Part shown: piece after piece, positions 14,425-20,361 of the stretch
Position numbering within the stretch: the stretch's first letter is position 1
Layout: every line of letters begins with the position of its first letter
Source: Haemophilus paraphrohaemolyticus
GTDB taxonomy: Bacteria > Pseudomonadota > Gammaproteobacteria > Enterobacterales > Pasteurellaceae
NCBI RefSeq assembly: GCF_002015045.1
Contig: NZ_MUXX01000001.1
Location: 54,328 to 74,688, forward strand
Length of the DNA stretch: 20,361 nucleotides
Direction: 5' to 3'
Notes under the pieces: generated by a model
Told to the model about the DNA's origin: nothing
Databases searched by the model: none
What the model saw: the letters and a program-made list of their open reading frames with translations, nothing else
Made by a program: the position numbers and the translations under genes

Positions 14425-16361
14425 TCCCTCACCCGAATTCGATAACGTTTATCGAGCATACAGAGCAAGCCGCCTAATGCCATAAATAAGCCACCAAGCC
14501 AGATCCAGCGGATAAACGGTTTATAGTAAAGGCGTAACCCCCACGAGCCGTCATCTAACTGCTCACCAAGTGCGGCATATAAATCACGGGTGAAGCCCCA
14601 ATCAATAGCCGCTTCGGTCATCCCCATTTTACTGACGTTGTAAAACCGTTTTTCTGCGTGAAGCGTAGCTTCTAGTTTGCCGTTGCGGGTGATTTCAATA
14701 TCTGCCGTACCGCCTTGGTAGTTCGCACCATCGGTAATTTTCAAACCTTTAAAGGTGAAGTTGTAATCCAAAATCTGCACGCTGTCGCCTTCACGCATTC
14801 GCACATCTTTTTCAATGCTGAAATTATGGCTCATCGCAATGCCAAATACAGTCATTGCCACACCTAAGTGGGCTAATACCATTCCCCAGTGAGAACGAGA
14901 AAGTTTGAATATGCCCGTCAAAAATGAATGACGATGTGTGGCACGGGTGTGCATTTCATACAGGCTAAGAATGACGATAATCGCCGACATCATCACGCCC
15001 ATTACCGATGTAGCAGTAATGCGGTTGCCCACCAAATAAGGCAAGCCGAAGCCGAGTGCAATCATCATCACCAGCAAAATCATCACAGGCGTGCGGATTG
15101 CCGAGATTTGATCACGTCGCCATTTTACCAACGGCCCAATGCCTAAAATAAAGGCGAAAGGCACCATTAAAATCAGGAACATCTGGTTAAAAAACGGTGC
15201 ACCGATAGAGACAGAGCCCAAGCCGATTTGCTTGTGAATGAGCGGTAAAATCGTGCCTAAAAAGACCACCGATAAAAACGCCATCAACATCACGTTGTTC
15301 AATAACAACAAGGTTTCACGTGAATAGCGTTGGTAGTTGTCCAAACTTTTGATTTTTGCCCCTTGGAACGCATAAAGCAGTAGCGAGCCGCCAATCACAA
15401 ACACCAAATATGCCAAAATGTACAAGCCACGAGTTGGATCAGAAGCGAAGGCGTGAACCGATACCAGAATGCCCGAACGCACCAAGAATGTGCCAAGTAA
15501 ACAGAGCGAGAAAGCCAGAATAGCAAGCAATACCGTCCACGCTTTGAAGGTACTGCGTTTTTCAGTTACCGCTAACGAATGAATCAGTGCCGTTCCCGCT
15601 AACCAAGGCATTAAAGAAGCGTTTTCCACAGGATCCCAGAACCACCAGCCGCCCCAGCCGAGTTCGTAATATGCCCACCAAGAGCCGAGCACAATACCGA
15701 GTGTCAGGAAAACCCACGCTGCCATTGTCCATGGTCGAGACCATCTTGCCCACGCGGTGTCGAGTTTGCCCGTCATCAATGAGGCTATCGCAAAGGCGAA
15801 AGCGACCGAAAATCCTACATATCCCATATAAAGCAGCGGTGGGTGGAAAATCAAGCCAACATCTTGCAACATCGGGTTAAGTTCACGACCATCGGCAGGG
15901 AAATCAGGGAAGGTACGGTTAAATGGGTTCGAGCTGAAAATAATGAACACCATAAAGCCAATGCTGATTAAGCCCATTACGCTCAACACGCGCGCCACGG
16001 CTTCCTCTGGCATTTTACGGGTAAAGGTCGCTACGCCTACCGCCCAGAGTGACAGTAACCAAATCCACAATAACAATGAGCCTTCGTGCGAACCCCATAC
16101 TGCCGATAAACGATATTGCAGTGGCAAAGTGGAATTGGAGTTATTCACGACATATTGCACGCTAAAATCATTCACGGCGAATAAGTAGAATAACGAACCA
16201 AACGAAAGCGACAACGCCAAAAACATCGCCCAAGTGAGCGGACGACCCAACACCATTAGCTTCGCATTGCCTTTTTCAGCTCCAACAAGCGGTAGAATTG
16301 CCAAGAAAATTGACAACGCGAGTGCCAAGGCTAAGCCATAATTGCCGAGTTCCGCAATCAT
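14421..16361 (-). CDS. ccmF: Cytochrome c haem lyase subunit CcmF
   Basis: CcmF takes haem from holo-CcmE and helps attach it to the CxxCH cysteines of apocytochrome c on the periplasmic side. The 646-residue protein has about 14-15 membrane segments. The tryptophan-rich WWD domain lies at residues 233-254 ([20 protein letters not shown]), with conserved His residues in [11 protein letters not shown] (near 92) and [11 protein letters not shown] (near 173). Later conserved parts include [24 protein letters not shown] and the C-terminal periplasmic domain (about 500-620). Length equals E. coli CcmF. Its ATG overlaps the ccmE stop by 4 bases, implying translational coupling. It is the last gene of this operon in the window. 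No ccmG or ccmH follows. Confidence 0.97.
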   Translation of the reverse strand: MIAELGNYGLALALALSIFLAILPLVGAEKGNAKLMVLGRPLTWAMFLALSLSFGSLFYLFAVNDFSVQYVVNNSNSTLPLQYRLSAVWGSHEGSLLLWIWLLSLWAVGVATFTRKMPEEAVARVLSVMGLISIGFMVFIIFSSNPFNRTFPDFPADGRELNPMLQDVGLIFHPPLLYMGYVGFSVAFAFAIASLMTGKLDTAWARWSRPWTMAAWVFLTLGIVLGSWWAYYELGWGGWWFWDPVENASLMPWLAGTALIHSLAVTEKRSTFKAWTVLLAILAFSLCLLGTFLVRSGILVSVHAFASDPTRGLYILAYLVFVIGGSLLLYAFQGAKIKSLDNYQRYSRETLLLLNNVMLMAFLSVVFLGTILPLIHKQIGLGSVSIGAPFFNQMFLILMVPFAFILGIGPLVKWRRDQISAIRTPVMILLVMMIALGFGLPYLVGNRITATSVMGVMMSAIIVILSLYEMHTRATHRHSFLTGIFKLSRSHWGMVLAHLGVAMTVFGIAMSHNFSIEKDVRMREGDSVQILDYNFTFKGLKITDGANYQGGTADIEITRNGKLEATLHAEKRFYNVSKMGMTEAAIDWGFTRDLYAALGEQLDDGSWGLRLYYKPFIRWIWLGGLFMALGGLLCMLDKRYRIRVRE

Positions 16362-16903
16362 TTGCTTTCTCCTTGCAAGGTTTTCAGCGTGCGTTCAATT
16401 TCGGCTTTATCGTGTTCTGATTCACCTTTTAAATCCGCTTCTGAAATTCCCATCGCACCATGTTGTTGCTTCATTTTATCACCCAACTCAGGTGGCATAT
16501 AGTTTTCATCGTGTTTCGCCAACACCTCTGTCGCACGCAAACGAGTTGGCTCAACCAATACACCTTGTGCCACAATGCCTTGCCCTTCACGGAACAAATC
16601 AGGCAAAATGCCTTCATATTCAATCGTAACTGCAGGACCGATGTCGTTCACATCAAATTCGACTTTAAGCGTTTTCGGATCGCGTTTTACCGTGCCTTCC
16701 ATCACCATTCCGCCTACGCGGATACGTTGTCCTACTTCAGGTTTTTGGTTTGAATCATCATTTTTGCCTTGTACAATTTCAGAAGGCGTATAGAACAGGT
16801 CGATATTTTGGCTCAGTGCATACAGCGTTAAGCCAATCGCCACACCTATGCCCGCGAGCACCGATAACACAACTTTTAATCGAGATTTACGTCTTGGATT
16901 CAT
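16358..16903 (-). CDS. ccmE: Cytochrome c maturation haem chaperone CcmE
   Basis: CcmE is a periplasmic, membrane-anchored chaperone that binds haem covalently and carries it from CcmC to CcmF. The 181-residue protein has a short basic N-terminus, one membrane anchor (residues 9-30) and a beta-barrel OB-fold domain. The haem-binding histidine is His131 in [12 protein letters not shown], with Tyr135 as the likely axial ligand. The C-terminal 40 residues are a charged, His- and Glu-containing flexible tail. It is 61 bases downstream of ccmD and overlaps ccmF by 4 bases. Confidence 0.97.
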   Translation of the reverse strand: MNPRRKSRLKVVLSVLAGIGVAIGLTLYALSQNIDLFYTPSEIVQGKNDDSNQKPEVGQRIRVGGMVMEGTVKRDPKTLKVEFDVNDIGPAVTIEYEGILPDLFREGQGIVAQGVLVEPTRLRATEVLAKHDENYMPPELGDKMKQQHGAMGISEADLKGESEHDKAEIERTLKTLQGESK

Positions 16904-16964
16904 TTTTTACCCACACAAAAATTAAAATATGCAAAAAGAAACTATAAATTGACAGCTTGAAAGG

Positions 16965-17162
16965 CTATTTATTCGCTTGAGCCTCACGAGCTAACTCTTT
17001 CTTCACTTGATCCACAATCTGCTTTTGCTCACGCTTTGATTGCCAAATCAGCCAGCCCATTGTCACAAACGATATACCGTAAGAAAGCCACACATAGAAA
17101 CCGTAGTTTCCCATTGCGAAGAAATCCGCAAGAGAGTCAAATTGAAATTGAAGTTGCATCAT
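16965..17162 (-). CDS. ccmD: Haem exporter protein CcmD
   Basis: This is a small single-pass inner-membrane protein needed to release holo-CcmE from the CcmABC complex. The 65-residue product has one hydrophobic helix (about 21-42, YGFYVWLSYGISFVTMGWLI) followed by a charged Lys/Gln-rich cytoplasmic tail, as in other CcmD proteins. Sequence conservation in this family is low, so the assignment rests strongly on its place between ccmC (8 bases upstream) and ccmE. Confidence 0.93.
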   Translation of the reverse strand: MMQLQFQFDSLADFFAMGNYGFYVWLSYGISFVTMGWLIWQSKREQKQIVDQVKKELAREAQANK

Positions 17163-17170
17163 ATTCTCCG

Positions 17171-17911
17171 TTACTTAAAGTTGCTTACTAAGGCTTTTAC
17201 CCAAGGGCGTTTGCGTTCATCTTGTAATAATGCGATGCGATAACGCCAGATGCTGAACCAAGCGGTAAACAAAAGGCTACCGAAAATTGCCAGCAATAGC
17301 GGAATCAACATTTCGATTGCCATTGAAGGTTTATCTAATTTCGTAATCGTCGCTCCTTGGTGCAAGGTGTTCCACCACTCTACTGAGAAGTGAATGATGG
17401 GTAAGTTAATTACCCCCACCACAGCGAGCACACCCGCCGCTTTCGCACCTGTTTGTTTATCTTGGAAAGCCGAGTAGAGTGCCATTACACCGATATAGAG
17501 AAAGAAAAGCACAAGTGCGGAGGTTAAGCGAGCATCCCACACCCACCAAGTGCCCCACATTGGTTTCCCCCAGATTGCTCCTGTTACAAGCGAAATAAAG
17601 GCAAACACTAAGCCGATTGGTGCCATTGAAATCATTGCAAGGTTTGCTTGACGAATTTGCCACACTAATGCAATTAAGCCAGCCAATGCCATTGAACCAT
17701 ACACGCCCATCGACCAAATTGCAGCGGGCACGTGAATAAAGATGATACGATAGCTATCGCCCTGCTGGTAATCTTTTGGGGCGAAAGCTAAGCCTAAAAC
17801 GAAGGCGATTGCCAGCAAGATCAGGCTTAAATAGCCAATCGCAGGCTGAATTTTCCCTAGCAAGCGATATTGCGTTTCAGGCTTAGCGTAGGGATGCAGA
17901 AATTTCCACAT
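17171..17911 (-). CDS. ccmC: Haem transporter/ligation protein CcmC
   Basis: CcmC presents haem to CcmE at the periplasmic face of the inner membrane. From this start the protein has 246 residues and six membrane segments. The WWD domain (GKPMWGTWWVWDARLTSALV) is in the centre, with conserved histidines in IFIHVPAAIWSMG before it and IIHFSVEWWNTLHQG after it. I prefer the ATG at 17911 (MWKFLHPYAK) to the longer frame from 17941, because E. coli CcmC begins MWKTLHQ and GGAG lies 8 bases upstream. The gene starts 47 bases after ccmB. Confidence 0.97.
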   Translation of the reverse strand: MWKFLHPYAKPETQYRLLGKIQPAIGYLSLILLAIAFVLGLAFAPKDYQQGDSYRIIFIHVPAAIWSMGVYGSMALAGLIALVWQIRQANLAMISMAPIGLVFAFISLVTGAIWGKPMWGTWWVWDARLTSALVLFFLYIGVMALYSAFQDKQTGAKAAGVLAVVGVINLPIIHFSVEWWNTLHQGATITKLDKPSMAIEMLIPLLLAIFGSLLFTAWFSIWRYRIALLQDERKRPWVKALVSNFK

Positions 17912-17958
17912 AGAAAAAGCTCCAAATTGGTAAAATGTCAATTAAATCATACCGCTTG

Positions 17959-18621
17959 CTATTGCAGACTGATGCGTAATGCCCCTGCAATCGCAAAAGG
18001 CGAAAAAGTTAAAGTAATGGCTAAAATCGCACCGATAATCGCAAGCTGACCGCTGTAGTTCATATTGATAGTTGCCGCTTCAAGCACTGCTGCTGCAAAA
18101 ATCAACACAGGCAAAAAGAGCGGTAAAATCAGCAAGCTCAATAACGTACCGCCTTTTCGTAAACCAACGGTTAAAGCTACACCAATTGCCCCTAAACAGC
18201 TCAGGATTGGCGTGCCTAATAACAGAGTGAGCACCAACGCCCACCACACATGAGTTTCAAGCGAGAGCAAAATTGCCGCAATGGGTGAAAGCAAAATCAG
18301 TGGTAATCCTGTCAGCAGCCAATGTGCTATGACTTTGGCAAGTGCCACTTGCGGTAAGCCAACTGGCAACAACATCAATTGCTCTAATGAGCCATCTAAA
18401 TAATCATCACGGAAAAGGCGTTCAAACGAAAGCAATGCCGATAATAATGCGGCAACCCACGCAATACCTGAGGCAATTTTTCCCAGAAGTTCAGGATTCG
18501 GCCCCATCAACAATGGGAAAAGCGTAATCACGATCAGAAAAAACCAGAGCGGATTCAGAATTTCAGCAGGCCGACGAAATGCGATAGTTAATTCTCGTTG
18601 AATAATGTTCAATAAAATCAT
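17959..18621 (-). CDS. ccmB: Haem exporter membrane subunit CcmB
   Basis: CcmB is the permease partner of the ATPase CcmA; the complex uses ATP to free haem-loaded CcmE. The 220-residue protein has six membrane segments and the family's conserved cytoplasmic motif FERLFRDDYLDGSLEQLMLLP (about residues 66-86). Length is the family norm. It overlaps ccmA by 4 bases, which supports coupled translation. Confidence 0.96.
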   Translation of the reverse strand: MILLNIIQRELTIAFRRPAEILNPLWFFLIVITLFPLLMGPNPELLGKIASGIAWVAALLSALLSFERLFRDDYLDGSLEQLMLLPVGLPQVALAKVIAHWLLTGLPLILLSPIAAILLSLETHVWWALVLTLLLGTPILSCLGAIGVALTVGLRKGGTLLSLLILPLFLPVLIFAAAVLEAATINMNYSGQLAIIGAILAITLTFSPFAIAGALRISLQ

Positions 18622-19250
18622 AGTTTAAATTGATCCAAAGAAATCGCTTTTAAATGAGGATTTTCGACCGCTTGATGGCTAGTGAAAATCACCATTCCCC
18701 CATTTTGGCAATGTTGTTCAATATGAGAGATTAAATCGGCTACACCTTTTTTATCAATTGCCGTGAAAGGCTCATCTAAAATCCAAAGTTGCTGTTTGGT
18801 TAGCCATAATTTTGCCAATGCAACACGGCGTTGCTGCCCTGCAGAAAGATGCGAGCAAGGTAAATCTTCACGCCCAACTAGTGCAACTTTTTCAAGTGCA
18901 TGCCAAAGTGCTTCATCACTTAATGCTAAACCCTGCACTTTTTGATAAAAACGCAAATTTTCCCACGGTGTCAATTCGGGTTTAATCCCTGCGTGATGCC
19001 CAAGGTAAAACAGCTCACTATAATATTCTTCACGGCATTTTTGGATTTTTTGACCATTCCAAAGCACTTCGCCTTCAGCAGGTAAAGCAAGCCCCGCTAA
19101 AATGCGGAGTAAACTCGTTTTACCGATACCATTATGCCCTTCAATCTGCACCCAATCGCCTTGATTGAGCGTAAAAGAACAACCTTCAAACAGACGATTT
19201 TCGCCACGTTCACAGGCAATATCATTAAGAGTTAGTACATTCGATTGCAT
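18618..19250 (-). CDS. ccmA: Cytochrome c biogenesis ATP-binding export protein CcmA
   Basis: CcmA is the cytoplasmic ABC ATPase of the CcmABCD complex. The 210-residue protein has the standard motifs in order: Walker A EGHNGIGKTSL (about residues 37-47), the signature LSAGQQRRVALAKLW (about 137-151), Walker B LWILDEPF (about 155-162) and the switch histidine in VIFTSHQ. Length is typical. It is the first gene of the operon. The 115-base gap before it includes a perfect 7-1-7 palindrome that could be an operator. Confidence 0.97.
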   Translation of the reverse strand: MQSNVLTLNDIACERGENRLFEGCSFTLNQGDWVQIEGHNGIGKTSLLRILAGLALPAEGEVLWNGQKIQKCREEYYSELFYLGHHAGIKPELTPWENLRFYQKVQGLALSDEALWHALEKVALVGREDLPCSHLSAGQQRRVALAKLWLTKQQLWILDEPFTAIDKKGVADLISHIEQHCQNGGMVIFTSHQAVENPHLKAISLDQFKL

Positions 19251-19288
19251 AACACGGATAGGGTATTAAAAGATAGGCAAGTTTACCA

Positions 19289-19303
19289 TAATCAGTCTGA
19301 TTA
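19289..19303. promoter_or_regulatory. Perfect 15-base palindrome upstream of ccmA
   Basis: TAATCAG-T-CTGATTA is a perfect 7-1-7 inverted repeat 38 bases upstream of the ccmA start. It does not match FNR (TTGAT-N4-ATCAA), although FNR and NarP are the usual ccm regulators. A TACCCAT heptamer like those bound by NarP lies nearby, around 19319-19325, but without a partner at 7-2-7 spacing. Confidence 0.4.
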
Positions 19304-19365
19304 ACGCAAAAAACAACATACCCATTTAGAGTTATCTGTTTGTTTTAAAACAAATTTTTGTAAAT

Positions 19366-20163
19366 TTATAAGTGCAGCACTTCTTTAACGAAAGGCATAG
19401 TGAGTTTTCGTTGTGCTTGTAGCGAGGCTCGGTCAAGCAGATCCAACTCTTTAAGCAAGACTGAAAGATCATTACCAAGCCGTTTTAAAAGGAAATTTGC
19501 CACTTCATCCGAAAGCTCCATACCTTTTTGATAAGCATTATTTTGCAGAACAACGCGTTTTTGCTCGTCACTCAAATCAGCAAGCTGATAAACCTCCCCC
19601 CAAATCAGACGGGAATGTAAATCAGGTAAGCTAATTTTCAATTCGTGAGGCGGGCAGTTCGCACTAATCAACAACAAGGTTTTGTGTTCGCTACCAAATA
19701 AGCCTTGTTGCTCACGGATTTGATTGAAAAGATCGAAAATGGCGAGTTCCCACTCTTCATTGCCTGTGATTATTTGGAAATCATCTAAACATACTACATC
19801 CATTTGAGAGGCATTTTCCAGTACTTGCGGTGAAAAGTAGCGAGATTTATCCAGCGGAATATAACTTGCCGATTGTTGATTAAAGAGATATTGATTGGTA
19901 ACAGCTTTTAAGAGATGACTTTTCCCACAGCCCTGATTCCCCCAGATGTAGAAAAACGGTTGTTGGACATCAACAAAATTTTGGCGTAGGGAATCCAACA
20001 ACACAGGGTTGTTTTCTGAATAGAAATTTTCAAATGTTTCATCATCATTTTGATGAATAGGGAGTGATAGTTGTTGGTTAATGGTCTGATTGCCTTTTTG
20101 CTGGGATATTGTGCTAAGGATAGCGGAAAAGGGAGGATTTGGGAAGAGAAAGAAACCTTTCAT
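19366..20163 (-). CDS. hda: DnaA regulatory inactivator Hda
   Basis: Hda binds the DNA-loaded sliding clamp and stimulates ATP hydrolysis by DnaA, preventing re-initiation of replication. The clamp-binding motif QLSLP lies before the AAA+ domain. Walker A is WGNQGCGKSHLL, Walker B is VVCLDDFQ, and the conserved tail LDRASLQAQRKLTMPFVKEV closely matches E. coli Hda. The start is uncertain. The ATG at 20163 gives 265 residues and puts the clamp motif near residue 31, whereas it is normally at the extreme N-terminus (proteins of 230-250 residues). No internal ATG, GTG or TTG is close before it; an ATT at 20082 with AAGG 10 bases upstream is one candidate. A TTG at 20184 would make it longer still. 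Confidence 0.92.
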   Translation of the reverse strand: MKGFFLFPNPPFSAILSTISQQKGNQTINQQLSLPIHQNDDETFENFYSENNPVLLDSLRQNFVDVQQPFFYIWGNQGCGKSHLLKAVTNQYLFNQQSASYIPLDKSRYFSPQVLENASQMDVVCLDDFQIITGNEEWELAIFDLFNQIREQQGLFGSEHKTLLLISANCPPHELKISLPDLHSRLIWGEVYQLADLSDEQKRVVLQNNAYQKGMELSDEVANFLLKRLGNDLSVLLKELDLLDRASLQAQRKLTMPFVKEVLHL

Positions 20164-20286
20164 TATATTGATATTCGAGGTCAAGATATTACTTTTTGGT
20201 GCCCTTCATGGAATATATAGATAAAAAAGCGATAATATTTTAAGGATTTTTTTATAATGTGTAGTGAGTTTCAATAATAAAGCAAA

Positions 20287-20312
20287 AACCCCGTACCTTA
20301 CGATACGGGGTT
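20287..20312 (-). terminator. rRNA operon terminator
   Basis: AACCCCGTA (20287-20295) and TACGGGGTT (20304-20312) form a 9-bp GC-rich stem with an 8-base loop. On the - strand a T-run follows (GGGGTTTTTGC). It lies about 25 bases downstream of the 5S rRNA end, the expected place for the rrn terminator. It insulates hda from rrn transcription. Confidence 0.9.
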
Positions 20313-20336
20313 ATTTTGCTTTCGCTTTAAATTCAA

Positions 20337-20361
20337 TCTGGCAATGCCCTACTCTCACATG
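20337..20361 (-). rRNA. rrf: 5S rRNA, 3' end (partial)
   Basis: The last bases, read on the - strand, give CATGTGAGAGTAGGGCATTG then CCAG. This matches the conserved 3' end of gammaproteobacterial 5S rRNA (E. coli: GCGAGAGTAGGGAACTGCCAGG). The rest of the gene and the rrn operon lie beyond the window. The exact mature end is uncertain by a few bases. Confidence 0.88.

Noticed and set aside
15587..16188. Frames of 97 and 81 residues on the + strand opposite ccmF
   Set aside because: Shadows of the GC-richer ccmF coding sequence, without ribosome sites. ccmF is conserved through the whole stretch.

Overview
The window looks like chromosomal DNA from a Pasteurellaceae bacterium of the Actinobacillus/Mannheimia side of the family. 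The evidence is the set of housekeeping genes and the DNA-uptake signal. Perfect copies of ACAAGCGGT, the core of the 'Apl-type' uptake sequence, occur at 563, 5062, 8225, 10421, 11346 and 16285, and many AAGCGGT fragments sit singly or as inverted pairs at gene ends. The window is gene-dense and AT-rich, with no sign of a phage, plasmid, CRISPR array or intact insertion sequence.

Layout. 1-2006: sprT (zinc metalloprotease-like) and ndh (type II NADH dehydrogenase), both +, ending at a hairpin terminator shared with the converging tyrS. 2012-3560: tyrS (-) and a 358-base gap before cpdA. The gap holds what looks like an unannotated iron-responsive small RNA: a strong sigma-70 promoter, two Fur-box-like sites and a rho-independent terminator, all on the - strand just upstream of the tyrS promoter. 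3561-6192: cpdA (cAMP phosphodiesterase, +) converges on a compact - operon of an EamA-type half-transporter, a 4'-phosphopantetheinyl transferase and nudF. 6193-9343: nhaA (Na+/H+ antiporter) and a phosphoethanolamine transferase, both +, separated by a palindromic repeat element that includes a terminator and covers the ribosome-binding site of the second gene.

9360-12249: a - operon of a PuuB-like FAD oxidase, mltF (lytic transglycosylase) and a 45-residue, very basic small protein that overlaps the end of mltF. 12364-12745: a - tRNA operon, promoter-Ser(GCT)-Arg(ACG)-Arg(ACG). 12831-14414: a small, possibly accessory block with a YidB-family (DUF937) protein, a 79-residue XRE regulator and a divergent lipoprotein, punctuated by long palindromes with uptake-sequence ends. 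14421-19250: the cytochrome c maturation operon ccmABCDEF (-), complete from the haem exporter to the haem lyase but without ccmG/ccmH. 19366-20163: hda, the DnaA regulatory inactivator, of uncertain start. 20287-20361: an rrn operon terminator and the 3' end of a 5S rRNA gene on the - strand.

Most protein families are ordinary core functions: respiration (ndh, ccm), translation (tyrS, tRNAs, 5S), envelope (mltF, phosphoethanolamine transferase, lipoprotein), ion homeostasis (nhaA), cAMP signalling (cpdA) and replication control (hda). The less explained material is between or at the edges of the genes: the Fur-linked small RNA, the small basic protein, the palindrome families and the putative XRE operator.
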